NCBI GenBank assembly: GCA_964493095.1
Contig: CAZBNG010000017.1
Span: 1 to 32,767 of the forward strand
Origin: CAYXSX01 sp964493095
Lineage (GTDB): Bacteria; Pseudomonadota; Alphaproteobacteria; Micavibrionales; Micavibrionaceae
Direction: 5' to 3'
Length of the DNA stretch: 32,767 nt
How positions within the stretch are numbered: position 1 is the stretch's first letter; every line of letters starts with the position of its first letter. Below, piece after piece: positions 7,608 to 15,780 of this stretch. Made by a program: the position numbers and the translations under genes. Below the pieces are notes generated by a model. It had not been told where the DNA came from and searched no databases. It was given only the letters and a program-made list of their open reading frames with translations.

Positions 7608-7745
7608 TTGCTATGTTCACGGTTTCAGAGCAAAAAACTGCGTTATATAAAAAGAGCTGCCGGCTTTTCATTTTTCGCAACCACGGCCATTTTAATGATG
7701 GCAGGGCTTCTTGCTTTTATTCTGTGTATTTTATTCCTCCATTAA
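7608..7745 (+). CDS. Possible small inner-membrane peptide, start frame uncertain
   Basis: The frame ending at TAA 7743-7745 encodes a convincing single helix: AAGFSFFATTAILMMAGLLA followed by FILCILFLH, preceded by a basic segment (KKLRYIKR). In this frame the only start is TTG at 7608, just 2 bases after a strong GGAGG. The well-spaced ATG at 7613 is in a different frame, which reads MFTVSEQK and then becomes Cys/His/Phe-rich and non-coding-like to 7774. Removing one A from the A6 run at about 7630-7635 would join MFTVSEQ to the membrane segment and give a basic-then-hydrophobic peptide of about 43 residues. So this is either a TTG-started 45-residue peptide, a frameshifted gene, a programmed slip, or a sequencing error. 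Confidence 0.4.
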   Translation: MLCSRFQSKKLRYIKRAAGFSFFATTAILMMAGLLAFILCILFLH

Positions 7746-7789
7746 TGCGTGCCGGCAAAATTATAATCAATTGAAGAGGGAGTGTGCGT

Positions 7790-8275
7790 ATGGGTGCTGT
7801 AAATACAAAACGGGGAGAGCAAGGCGCTGAACGAGGGTTTCCTGAAATTCAGCCCTGCCATGTTTTTCTGATAGAAGATGACGCGGATGATCGTATTCTG
7901 GCCAAAAAGAAACTGATGAATTCTAGATATGTCGGCAATGTTACGACGTTCGGCGACGGCAAAGAGCTGATAGAATATATGCGTAAGCAGGGTTTTATGG
8001 ATCATTCAGTTATGCTTTACGCTCAGATCTTAATGCTGGTTGATATAGAGATGCCGCGCAAAAGCGGGCTGGAAGTTATTGAGGAATTAAAGTCCGATCC
8101 TTTTCTGCAGCCCATTCCACTGGTCATTGTTACGGGTACGGAATCGCCGGAAAAAATGGTTCGAGCCAGAGATCTGGGTGCCAGCGGTGTTTTCAAAAAA
8201 CCCTTGAGCGAACATATGCTGGACCAGTTTTTTCTGGATGCGTGGCAATGGCCGCCACGTGAGTTATGGAGTTAA
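7790..8275 (+). CDS. Single-domain response regulator
   Basis: A 161-residue receiver-only protein. The acidic pocket is IEDDADD (about residues 29-34), the phosphoacceptor is Asp85 in LVDIEMP, the conserved Thr is Thr115 in VIVTGTE, and the conserved Lys is in VFKKPL (Lys137). It belongs to the Rcp1-like group of stand-alone receivers that usually shuttle phosphate from PAS or phytochrome-type kinases. No output domain is present. GAGGGAG before the ATG at 7790 supports this start; a GTG at 7784 is possible. The 3' end runs up to the next receiver gene. Confidence 0.88.
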   Translation: MGAVNTKRGEQGAERGFPEIQPCHVFLIEDDADDRILAKKKLMNSRYVGNVTTFGDGKELIEYMRKQGFMDHSVMLYAQILMLVDIEMPRKSGLEVIEELKSDPFLQPIPLVIVTGTESPEKMVRARDLGASGVFKKPLSEHMLDQFFLDAWQWPPRELWS

Positions 8276-8307
8276 TTTTTAATTGTTTCAACGAACCGGG
8301 AGAATTT

Positions 8308-8778
8308 ATGAACACAGATATCGTTTCGCATAGTGCCGTTAAGCAACAGCCGCCACAGGATTCCTTTACGGTGTTTCTGGTGGATGACGATCCTGACGAC
8401 TTAACTCTGGCCAAGCGCATCCTGAAATCTTCGGATCATATTGAAAATGTGGTTTGCCTGACAAGGCCGCGCGATCTTTTCCGGGAACTGGAAATGCGGT
8501 CGGTTCTTAACCCGTTAAGCGGCTTGCGCAGCCTGATTCTTCTGGACATACATATGCCGGAACTTGGCGGTATAGAGCTCCTGGATCAGCTTAAATCCAG
8601 CCCCTATACCGAAAATATCCCGGTTGTCATGCTCACGGGTGATCACCACACTGATAATATTGAAAAAACTTACCGTATGAATGCGGACGCATTTATCGTA
8701 AAACCGCTAAATGCAAATCACGTGGACCATTTTCAGGCCATTCTTAGTGGCAACAATAAACGAAAAGAAGCGTTTTAG
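8308..8778 (+). CDS. Single-domain response regulator
   Basis: A 156-residue receiver-only protein with the acidic cluster VDDDPDD, phosphoacceptor Asp80 in LLDIHMP, Thr110 in VVMLTGD and Lys132 in IVKPL. It follows the previous receiver gene by 32 bases and is clearly a paralogue, so the two probably arose by duplication and share a transcript. CGGGAG precedes the chosen ATG at 8308; an upstream in-frame ATG at 8266 overlaps the previous gene and lacks a ribosome site. It is convergent with the next receiver gene, 23 bases away. Confidence 0.88.
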   Translation: MNTDIVSHSAVKQQPPQDSFTVFLVDDDPDDLTLAKRILKSSDHIENVVCLTRPRDLFRELEMRSVLNPLSGLRSLILLDIHMPELGGIELLDQLKSSPYTENIPVVMLTGDHHTDNIEKTYRMNADAFIVKPLNANHVDHFQAILSGNNKRKEAF

Positions 8779-8801
8779 AAAAAACCTCTTGGCGGATTCA
8801 G

Positions 8802-9254
8802 CTAGAGCCGCGACATGCTGGCGGTTTCGAACCAGTATTCCTTGAATGTATCGATAACGCCATATAATTCGTCGAGATTGACCGGCTTTACGATATAGGT
8901 GTTAGCGCCGCTCTCATAACTTTCCTCAACATCTTTTTCGGAATCCGATGTTGTGAAAACAATTACCGGAATGGACTTAAGGTCATTGTTTCCCTTAATT
9001 TGCCGCAGAACTTCCCTGCCGTCGGTTTCGGGAAGATTCAGGTCCAGCAGTATAATGTCGGGTCGCGGCACGCCGCCGTTTGTATGCTTTCCTTCATGAT
9101 AAAGGAAATCCAGAGCTTCCTGGCCGGTTTTGCAATGAAAAACAGGGTTCTCCATGCCTTTTTTCCTGATGACCCGCAGCACTGATTCATAATCAGGCAT
9201 GCTGTCTTCAACGATTAAAATTGCTTTGTTCTGATGCGCTTCGCTGTCTTTCAT
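8802..9254 (-). CDS. Single-domain response regulator (Rcp1-like)
   Basis: A 150-residue receiver on the minus strand: IVEDSMPDYES acidic site, phosphoacceptor Asp71 in LLDLNLPETDG, Thr101 in VIVFTTSDSEKD and Lys123 in YIVKPVNLDEL. The sequence ALDFLYHEGKHTNGG...RPDIILLDLNLP is the signature of Rcp1-type regulators, which are classically paired with bacteriophytochrome or PAS kinases. The start has GAGGGGG upstream with a longish spacing. It is divergent from the SCO1 gene, and 142 bases separate the two starts. Confidence 0.9.
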   Translation of the reverse strand: MKDSEAHQNKAILIVEDSMPDYESVLRVIRKKGMENPVFHCKTGQEALDFLYHEGKHTNGGVPRPDIILLDLNLPETDGREVLRQIKGNNDLKSIPVIVFTTSDSEKDVEESYESGANTYIVKPVNLDELYGVIDTFKEYWFETASMSRL

Positions 9255-9396
9255 GGTTTAAATACCCCCTCAGACTCTAGGCCAACTCTTATATTATAAC
9301 GCTTTTAGTGTTATACAGGAAAGGGTTCTCTGTATTTACACCCTATGCTGTTCAATTTTATGAAATGAAGCAGGATACAACAAGAGGAACCGTAAT

Positions 9397-10023
9397 ATGT
9401 CGCATGAACGCCTGTGGTTTTTTCTGATTGTCGGGATTGCCGTATTGCTGGGGGCGGCGATACTGGGGCTGAGCTGGCCCGGTTTTTATGCTGCCGGGCA
9501 ACAACAAGGTCCGAATCTTGAAAAATTGCTGGGGCGGCAGGATTTCGGAGGTGAATTTGCGCTGGTTAATCAGGATGGCGTTCTGACCGAAAGCGCGTCA
9601 TTCAGCGGCCAATATAAGTTGATTTATTTCGGTTTCACCTATTGCCCGCAGGTTTGTCCCACAACGCTGAAAAAAATGACGGATGCACTTAATATGCTAG
9701 ACGGGCAAACGGCGGAAAAAATCGTGCCCGTTTTTATCACCGTCGCCCCACAGCGCGATACGCCGAAGGTCATAAAATCCTATATCTCGATGTTTCATCC
9801 CCGTTTTACGGGGTTTACGGGAACGAAGGCGCAAATTAACAGGGTACTTGAACGCTATCGTGTTTTTGCACAGGAAACGCAGAAGGAAGCGTTAACGCAA
9901 TACGGGATGAACCATACCTCCTTTATATATCTTACGGATCCGGGTGACCGGGTCATTGCCGTTTTCACACCCACGCAGGATGCAAAGGATATAGCCGTAT
10001 CGCTGGCCGGGATTTTGGGTTAA
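9397..10023 (+). CDS. SCO1/SenC-family copper chaperone
   Basis: A 208-residue membrane-anchored thioredoxin-fold protein. The N-terminal helix (residues 6-28) anchors it, with the rest in the periplasm. The SCO copper site is complete: Cys83 and Cys87 in FTYCPQVCPTT, and His173 in GMNHTSFIYL. Also typical are VPVFITVAPQRDTPKVIKSY and FTGFTG. SCO proteins deliver copper to the Cu-A centre of cytochrome oxidase or manage redox copper. AGAGGA precedes the start. It lies close to the copper island and directly before the ethylene-receptor-like gene, which needs copper in known homologues. A chaperone role for that neighbour is an inference. Confidence 0.92.
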   Translation: MSHERLWFFLIVGIAVLLGAAILGLSWPGFYAAGQQQGPNLEKLLGRQDFGGEFALVNQDGVLTESASFSGQYKLIYFGFTYCPQVCPTTLKKMTDALNMLDGQTAEKIVPVFITVAPQRDTPKVIKSYISMFHPRFTGFTGTKAQINRVLERYRVFAQETQKEALTQYGMNHTSFIYLTDPGDRVIAVFTPTQDAKDIAVSLAGILG

Positions 10024-10100
10024 TATATTAAGAGTAGCATAATTTTCAAATACCCTGGTTTTTCTGCGTTTTTTGATTCCAAGGAACGGGAGGTGCCCTC

Positions 10101-10517
10101 ATGGAGGAAGTGGTAAACGCTATTTTTAGTAACCAGTTTATTCCGCACGGTTTTTGTTTTATGTGGCGGCCTGAACTGGTCTGGATGCATGTGCTTTCGG
10201 ATCTGACGATTGCTCTGGCTTATTTTTCAATTCCCATCACGATCATGATCCTTGTAGCTAAGCGTAAAAAAACAATGCCGTATAAATGGGTTTTTACGAT
10301 GTTTGCCGCCTTTATTTTCCTGTGCGGCATGACACATATTCTGGCGCTTATCAGTGTGTGGCAGCCCATCTACTATTTCGAAGGGATAATCAAGGTCTTT
10401 ACGGCGGCCGTTTCTCTGGCGACAGCCATTTTGATATTCCCGCTTGTGCCCGTATTGCTTAAACGTTTTGAGGAAATGAGCGAGGAGCAGGACCAGGAAG
10501 AGAAACGCACCAATTAA
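10101..10517 (+). CDS. Stand-alone ethylene-receptor-type Cu-binding membrane domain
   Basis: A 138-residue protein with three transmembrane helices, closely matching the N-terminal ethylene-binding domain of plant ETR1: SDLTIALAYFSIP, PYKWVFTMFAAFIFLCGMTH and KVFTAAVSLATAILI. The residues that bind Cu(I)/ethylene in ETR1 all have counterparts: Asp34 (ETR1 Asp25), Tyr41 (Tyr32), Ile72 (Ile62), Cys75 (Cys65) and His79 (His69). The N-terminus HGFCFMWRPELVWMHVLSD is the form common in bacterial relatives. It lacks GAF or kinase parts and ends in a short charged tail. The kinase gene starts one base after its stop, so the two probably form a split receptor. GGGAGG precedes the start. Ligand identity is not shown by sequence. 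Confidence 0.88.
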   Translation: MEEVVNAIFSNQFIPHGFCFMWRPELVWMHVLSDLTIALAYFSIPITIMILVAKRKKTMPYKWVFTMFAAFIFLCGMTHILALISVWQPIYYFEGIIKVFTAAVSLATAILIFPLVPVLLKRFEEMSEEQDQEEKRTN

Positions 10518-10518
10518 G

Positions 10519-13038
10519 ATGAATGCGGTCGGTTCAAAAATGAAAAAAACGGAAACCGCTAAGGAAGATGAAGAGGTCGTAGTTTTTAAGGCCTACAGCC
10601 GTGTGTGCTTTATTGTGTTCGTCGGCATCATACTCTCGATCGTATTGTTCCTGATGGTTCTGACCCAGAATCTGCGTACGCGGGAGAACGATTTTCATCA
10701 CAAAATGGAAACACAGACCCTCTCTCTGCGCCATAGAATTGAAGTCCTGGAGCAGTTCTGGAAGGATATACAATCCTTTTATATATCTTCACACGAGGTG
10801 GAGTTTGGCGAGTTCAGATCGTTTTCTCAATCGTTAATCGGGCGTGACGAAGTGTTGCTTATCGGTCAGATACCGGTAAACGTCCAATCTTTGTCGGCTG
10901 GAGATATTTTTCTGACTTCCCGGGCGTCGAAAGACGAAAAACAGTTTAAAGATTTTTTGGAGTCCGATCCTTTTATCCGTAAGGTGACGCAGAAAGTGCG
11001 GGCATCCCGTACGGTTGAAATCGGTTCTGTTTCCCTGCCGTTTCTGAAAAACGGGGAGGGGCGCACCGTTATTGTTTCCGCCGTTCCTGTTATCAAGCGA
11101 GAGCAAAAAACAGAGCATTTGACCAATATTATTCTGACATTTCTGGATGCTGATCTTCTTCTTGATACCGCTTTTAAGGATACGCGGCAGGATGCCAATA
11201 CATCTGTTTACCTGACAGATACGACCGGCGATTCACGGCAGCTTATATTCGAGCATTACAGTGATCCGGATGTCTCTTCGTCCATAGAGGACAAATTGGA
11301 AGAGGTCCGGTCCGGTTTTTCCATGTCACTGAATATTCCTTTTGGCACCCGGTTCCTGGAAATCGTCTCCCAGCCTTCTTTTGACTATATGGGTAAAAGC
11401 GCCAACTGGTCCCCATGGCTGGCGCTGTTCTCAGGATTATCTCTGACAGGGCTGACAGCCCTTTGGTTTTACGAGCAAATCAGCCGCAACCTTGCTATCC
11501 GGAAAATCGTTCGTGAAAAAACCCGCGCACTCAGTATCAGCGAGCAACGTGTGCGTTCGATTTTCAATCACGCGCTGGATGCCATCATTACCATTAGTGA
11601 AAAGGGTGAAATCATAGAATGGAACCGGCAGGCGGAGGAGGTTTTCGGGTGGTCGGATCAGGAAGCTATCGGTAAGAACATGGCCGATCTTATCATTCCT
11701 CCGCCCTATCGTGACCGTCACCATAAAGGCATGCAAAAATTTCTTGCCAACGGGACTTCCAATATCCTGAACAGGAGGATAGAGCTTGAAGCCCTGCGCC
11801 GCGATGGGCTGGCTTTTCCCGTGGAGCTTAGCGTGACCGAGCACAGGAGCGACGGGCATTATAATTTTACGGCCTTTATCAGCGATATTACCGAACGCAA
11901 GCAGGCGGAGGAAGCCCTTAAGGATAGTGAAAACAAAATGCGCACGATCGTTGATAATACAGTCGACGGTCTTATCACAATCAATGAAAAGGGAAAAATC
12001 GAAACCTTTAACAAGGCCTGCGAGGACATGTTCGGCTATTCCGTGAAAGAGGTTATCGGCAAGAATATCAAGATCCTGATGCCAGAGCCTTACCATAGTG
12101 AACATGACGGTTATCTGTCACACTATTATAAAACCGGGGAGAAGAAGATCATAGGGATCGGCAGGGAAGTCGAAGCCAGACGCAAGGATGGAACGGTTTT
12201 TCCCATTGATTTATCCGTGAGCGAAGTCACTGTTAAGGGACGCAGGCTTTATAGCGGAATTATCCGTGATATCACGGAGCGCAAACTGGCGGAGACACGG
12301 CTTCTTGAATATACCGACAAATTAAGGCGCAGTAATCAGGAGCTGGATGATTTCGCCTATATTACGTCTCATGATTTGAAGGAGCCGCTTCGCGGTCTGC
12401 ATAATTTTTCCCGCTTTCTTATCGAGGACTACGAAGACAGGCTTGATGAGGAAGGGAAAAATATGCTGCATACCATCGCCGACCTGACGAAACGTATGGA
12501 CGCCCAGCTCAGCTCGCTGCTGCATTACTCGCGTCTGGAGAGGACAGAGCTTTCCGTGCGTAAAACCGACCTTAACGAACTCGTCAACAATACCATTGCC
12601 ATGCATGATATTCAGATCAAGGAAAGCGGTGTTGAAATAAAAATTGAACGACCTTTGCCGGAAGTCGTTTGTGACTACGTACGTATTGCGGAGGCATTTC
12701 AGAACCTGATCGGCAATTCTTTGAAATATAATGATTCAGCCGATAAGGAAATCGAGATCGGCTACCGGGAGGATGATCCGGACCATCCCGGGGAAATCGT
12801 TTATTTTGTGAAGGATAACGGGATAGGCATTGATGAAAAAAATTTGGACAACATATTTAAGATATTTCGTCGTCTGCATGCGCAGGATGCTTACGGAGGA
12901 GGTACAGGTTCGGGACTGACGATCACGAAGCGCATAATCACCCGTCACGGCGGGAAAATCTGGGCGGAATCACCCGGAAAAGGACAGGGGACGACATTTT
13001 ATTTCACTATTCCGCCACAGCAGGAAACGCCCGTTTAA
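10519..13038 (+). CDS. CHASE-PAS-PAS sensor histidine kinase
   Basis: An 839-residue membrane kinase. A helix at about 29-49 and another at about 297-317 flank a periplasmic CHASE-like region (RIEVLEQFWKDIQSFYISS, EFRSFSQSL, later TVIVSAVPVIKRE). Two PAS domains follow (about 343-465 and 472-590), with IITISEKGEIIEWN and LITINEKGKIETFN. The HisKA motif is FAYITSHDLKEPL with His618. The ATPase has FQNLIGNSLKYND, DNGIGI and GTGSGLTI. The C-terminal half resembles phytochrome-type kinases that use Rcp1-like receivers, and four such receivers are nearby. One base separates it from the ethylene-receptor-like gene, which supports coupled translation and a joint signalling complex. Confidence 0.9.
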   Translation: MNAVGSKMKKTETAKEDEEVVVFKAYSRVCFIVFVGIILSIVLFLMVLTQNLRTRENDFHHKMETQTLSLRHRIEVLEQFWKDIQSFYISSHEVEFGEFRSFSQSLIGRDEVLLIGQIPVNVQSLSAGDIFLTSRASKDEKQFKDFLESDPFIRKVTQKVRASRTVEIGSVSLPFLKNGEGRTVIVSAVPVIKREQKTEHLTNIILTFLDADLLLDTAFKDTRQDANTSVYLTDTTGDSRQLIFEHYSDPDVSSSIEDKLEEVRSGFSMSLNIPFGTRFLEIVSQPSFDYMGKSANWSPWLALFSGLSLTGLTALWFYEQISRNLAIRKIVREKTRALSISEQRVRSIFNHALDAIITISEKGEIIEWNRQAEEVFGWSDQEAIGKNMADLIIPPPYRDRHHKGMQKFLANGTSNILNRRIELEALRRDGLAFPVELSVTEHRSDGHYNFTAFISDITERKQAEEALKDSENKMRTIVDNTVDGLITINEKGKIETFNKACEDMFGYSVKEVIGKNIKILMPEPYHSEHDGYLSHYYKTGEKKIIGIGREVEARRKDGTVFPIDLSVSEVTVKGRRLYSGIIRDITERKLAETRLLEYTDKLRRSNQELDDFAYITSHDLKEPLRGLHNFSRFLIEDYEDRLDEEGKNMLHTIADLTKRMDAQLSSLLHYSRLERTELSVRKTDLNELVNNTIAMHDIQIKESGVEIKIERPLPEVVCDYVRIAEAFQNLIGNSLKYNDSADKEIEIGYREDDPDHPGEIVYFVKDNGIGIDEKNLDNIFKIFRRLHAQDAYGGGTGSGLTITKRIITRHGGKIWAESPGKGQGTTFYFTIPPQQETPV

Positions 13039-13106
13039 GGATGCTGTGTAACTACTTAAATATTAAAGAAAATACCCTGCGTTTTTAAAGTTTATTGTGA
13101 GAGATA

Positions 13107-13139
13107 TTACAATTTCGTTCATTGTAACGTTGTTATAAT
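13107..13139 (+). promoter_or_regulatory. Candidate promoter with inverted repeat before the REC-kinase
   Basis: A perfect -10 TATAAT lies at 13134-13139, 25 bases before the next start codon. Upstream, TTACAAT (13107-13113) and ATTGTAA (13121-13127) form an inverted repeat with a 7-base spacer that would cover the -35 region, as an activator or repressor site would. No good -35 hexamer is seen. The TTACA/TGTAA half-sites recur at 14894-14907. Confidence 0.45.
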
Positions 13140-13164
13140 GGAAATTCAGAAAGGGTAAACGGAT

Positions 13165-14292
13165 ATGGCGATGCCGCGAGCTTCACGCAACGCTGCGAGC
13201 GCTTATAAAGTGCTTGTGGTCGAAGATAACCCGAATGACCGGGCCCTGTATAAAAGAATACTGGGCAGGAGCGATGTGGCCTTTGATATCTACGAGGCCG
13301 AGAATGTTAGGGAAGGGCTTGCCATGAGCAGCAAGCGCGAAGTCGATTGTGTGCTGCTCGATTACATGCTTCCGGATGCGGACGGGATCGATTTCATACG
13401 TTCTTCCCAGGAAGATGGTCTTGAGATGAACGCAGCCATCGTCATGGTAACGGGGCAGGGAAATGAAAAAACCGCCGTCGAAGCCATGAAACTTGGCGCC
13501 ATTGATTACATTACAAAAAACTCGGTGATGGAGGGTTTTTTCGTACAAAGCATTTTAAACGCCATTGAGCGGGCGGACCTCAAGCGGCAGGTCAGGCAAT
13601 ATCAGGAAGAGCTGGAAAAATCCTATATGGCGCTTTCTGACTTCACGCATACGGTTTCCCACGATCTGAAAGCACCTTTGCGCCGTATCATCCAGTATTG
13701 TGACATCCTGAAAGACGAAGTGGGAGACAAACTCGGAATTGAAGGCACAAACTACGTTAACAGGCTGAGTGTAAATGCCGGGCGCATGCAGACCCTGGTC
13801 AGCGATTTACTTAATTATTCGCAGACGGTTAATGCGCAGGAAGACAAGGTCGATCTGGACTTTGAAAAGATTATCGACGAAATAGTGGAAGAGATGAAAA
13901 TCCATATCGAGGAAAATAACGTCACTATCGTGGCGGACGGACTGCCCGTTGTTCCAGCCTATCCTGTCCGAATCAGGGAACTGTTTCAGAACCTCATTGA
14001 AAACGCCATTAAATACAGGGGTGAGAGCGATCCGACGATCTCTATTTCCTGCAAGGAAGAACCGGACGGCTATCTTTTCTCTGTTCGTGATAACGGCAGA
14101 GGGATAGAGGAAGAATACCATGAGAGGGTATTCAAGGAATTTGAGCGACTGCACACACAGGAGGAAATAGAAGGCTCCGGGCTTGGCTTATCGATTTGCA
14201 GAAAAGTGGTGGAAGCTCATGGCGGGAAAATATGGGTGGAATCCCAGCCCGATCATGGTTCTACGTTTAAGTTCATGGTTTCCAAATACTGA
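13165..14292 (+). CDS. Hybrid receiver-histidine kinase
   Basis: A 375-residue soluble protein. The N-terminal receiver (about 14-130) has VVEDNPND, phosphoacceptor Asp66 in LLDYMLPDADG, Thr96 in VMVTGQG and Lys118 in YITKNS. A coiled-coil linker (about 135-155) leads to HisKA, with His166 in FTHTVSHDLKAPL, and an ATPase domain (FQNLIENAIKYRG, DNGRGI, EGSGLGLSI). No transmembrane helix is seen. The receiver-first arrangement suggests input by phosphate from another kinase and output to a separate receiver, so it could be a relay step in the local network. AAAGGG precedes the start. It is convergent with the next receiver gene, with 36 bases between them. Confidence 0.9.
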   Translation: MAMPRASRNAASAYKVLVVEDNPNDRALYKRILGRSDVAFDIYEAENVREGLAMSSKREVDCVLLDYMLPDADGIDFIRSSQEDGLEMNAAIVMVTGQGNEKTAVEAMKLGAIDYITKNSVMEGFFVQSILNAIERADLKRQVRQYQEELEKSYMALSDFTHTVSHDLKAPLRRIIQYCDILKDEVGDKLGIEGTNYVNRLSVNAGRMQTLVSDLLNYSQTVNAQEDKVDLDFEKIIDEIVEEMKIHIEENNVTIVADGLPVVPAYPVRIRELFQNLIENAIKYRGESDPTISISCKEEPDGYLFSVRDNGRGIEEEYHERVFKEFERLHTQEEIEGSGLGLSICRKVVEAHGGKIWVESQPDHGSTFKFMVSKY

Positions 14293-14328
14293 GCGGCTAT
14301 TTTAAAGATAGTGGCAATTTTATGATTG

Positions 14329-14883
14329 TTACCCTGTTTTTGCAAAAAAATTACTGATTTCAGTGATGTCCAAGGGCTTTTTAAAAACAGCATCGGCTTT
14401 ATAACTGTAAGCTTTATCTAGGTTCCAGCGGTTTTGTTCTCCGGTTACGACAATGACAGGTATGTCTTCATACCGGGGATCCGCTTTTAACATACGCAAG
14501 ACTTCAAAACCGTTCATGAGTGGCATATCCAGATCAAGGACGATAAGCACAGGGGCTATATGCAGGAAATCCTTATCTTTAGCAGTATGTTCTTTTAAAT
14601 ATTCCTGGAGCTCCCGGCCATTTGGGAAGCATTCCACCTTGCCGATGTTTTCCAGATGCATAAGCTCTTTTTGGGAAAAAAGCTGGTCATCGAAATCGTC
14701 TTCCACCAACAAGACCCTGTAGAGGGACATATGATAGTCGTTTGCTGATTCGCGATGTCTTACCAAACTGCCTTTGGTGTTGTTGTAAGGTGAAAACATC
14801 GCTTTTTTGATAACCCTGTCCACTTTATGCCCCCGTGTTTGTATTTTTATATGTGCTTGATACGATCGTTTTTTGCCGACCAT
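14329..14883 (-). CDS. Single-domain response regulator with uncertain N-terminus
   Basis: A receiver on the minus strand with LLVEDDFDDQLFSQKEL, phosphoacceptor Asp in IVLDLDMPLMNG, VIVVTGEQ and VFKKPLD, closely related to the receiver at 7790. The receiver begins at the internal Met whose codon is 14728-14730. The 51 residues before it (rich in basic residues, not recognisable) are open but lack a clear ribosome site at any Met (14883, 14799 or 14730), so the true start is undecided. The longer form would place a basic extension before the receiver. It is divergent from the Crp/Fnr gene, with operator-like sequences between the two. Confidence 0.82.
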   Translation of the reverse strand: MVGKKRSYQAHIKIQTRGHKVDRVIKKAMFSPYNNTKGSLVRHRESANDYHMSLYRVLLVEDDFDDQLFSQKELMHLENIGKVECFPNGRELQEYLKEHTAKDKDFLHIAPVLIVLDLDMPLMNGFEVLRMLKADPRYEDIPVIVVTGEQNRWNLDKAYSYKADAVFKKPLDITEISNFFAKTG

Positions 14884-14892
14884 TGTATGCGG

Positions 14893-14908
14893 CTTACATT
14901 TCTGTAAG
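14893..14908. promoter_or_regulatory. Inverted repeat with Fnr-like spacing
   Basis: CTTACA (14893-14898) and TGTAAG (14903-14908) are exact reverse complements with a 4-base spacer, the geometry used by Fnr/FixK-type dimers but with TTACA in place of TTGAT half-sites. It lies between a divergent receiver gene and a Crp/Fnr gene. Confidence 0.45.
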
Positions 14909-14944
14909 TCACTCTATATTCTAACAAAAATGGCAATAAAAAAC

Positions 14945-14960
14945 TGTGAACAGGCTCACA
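14945..14960. promoter_or_regulatory. Consensus Crp operator
   Basis: TGTGA (14945-14949) and TCACA (14956-14960) are separated by 6 bases, an exact match to the Crp family consensus TGTGA-N6-TCACA. It is centred about 95 bases before the start of the Crp/Fnr gene at 15048 and about 70 bases before the long-form start of the divergent receiver gene. Autoregulation, and control of the receiver gene, are likely. Confidence 0.75.
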
Positions 14961-15047
14961 ATCGATTATAAAAAGTACAACTCCCTGTTGTGTCCGGAAA
15001 AAAAATTATACTCTTGTAATCTACAACCATGATGAAAGGATATTTTC

Positions 15048-15740
15048 ATGGATACCCGGGAAGAAATCGCAAAACTTCTGATGAAAAGCCGGTTGTTTAA
15101 GAATTTTTCTCCTGAAGTTATCATGGCTATGACGCCTTTTTTTACCCCATGCCGTTTTAACAGCGACAACATGATTTGCATGAAAGGGGATCCATCCGAT
15201 TATCTTTATCTTATCTGCGAGGGGGAAGTTGAAGTTACGGTGTCCTCCCGTGACGGGAAAATCATCGTGCTGGAAACGCTCTCGCGCGGCGATGTCTTCG
15301 GTGAAGTGGGTTTGCTGGATAAAGGGCCGAGAACCGCCGATGTGACGGCCAGGACCGATATCTCACTTTACCGGCTTGAAGCGGATGATTTTGAAACGTT
15401 GACGCAATCTTTCAGCCCCGGAGAACTTAAGGCGATTACGTCTTATGCCTGTTATTTGTTTCGGCGGGTAACCAACAGTCTGGAAGAAACGGCGTTCATG
15501 GATGCCGATATAAGAATTGCCCGCAAAATACGCGAATTGTACGAACATAGTGAAAACAAGAACGGCAATAGCTTCAGGCTCAACATATCGCAGGAAAATC
15601 TGGGAAGAATGGCAGGGCTCTCGCGGGAGGCGACCAATAAGGCCTTATCGCATCTGGAGGAAAAAGGGCTGATTCAGCACAAATACAAACGCGTTTCCGT
15701 TCCTAATGTAAAAAATTTTCTGGAAGCTTTGAAAGATTAG
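15048..15740 (+). CDS. Crp/Fnr-family transcription regulator
   Basis: A 230-residue regulator. The N-terminal cyclic-nucleotide-binding domain (about 15-130) has the cassette GDVFGEVGLLDKGPRTADVTA, close to the phosphate-binding pattern FGExxLL...RTA of cNMP-responsive members. A long dimer helix follows, then a C-terminal winged helix (about 165-225): ISQENLGRMAGLSREATNKALSHLEEKGLI. No N-terminal Cys cluster for iron-sulfur binding is present, so it is more Crp-like than Fnr-like. AAAGGA precedes the start. The perfect Crp box upstream fits autoregulation. It is convergent with the LysR gene. The ligand is not certain from sequence. Confidence 0.92.
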   Translation: MDTREEIAKLLMKSRLFKNFSPEVIMAMTPFFTPCRFNSDNMICMKGDPSDYLYLICEGEVEVTVSSRDGKIIVLETLSRGDVFGEVGLLDKGPRTADVTARTDISLYRLEADDFETLTQSFSPGELKAITSYACYLFRRVTNSLEETAFMDADIRIARKIRELYEHSENKNGNSFRLNISQENLGRMAGLSREATNKALSHLEEKGLIQHKYKRVSVPNVKNFLEALKD

Positions 15741-15780
15741 GGGATTTCAGGCAGGATTCACCGTTTATTTTTTATACAGC

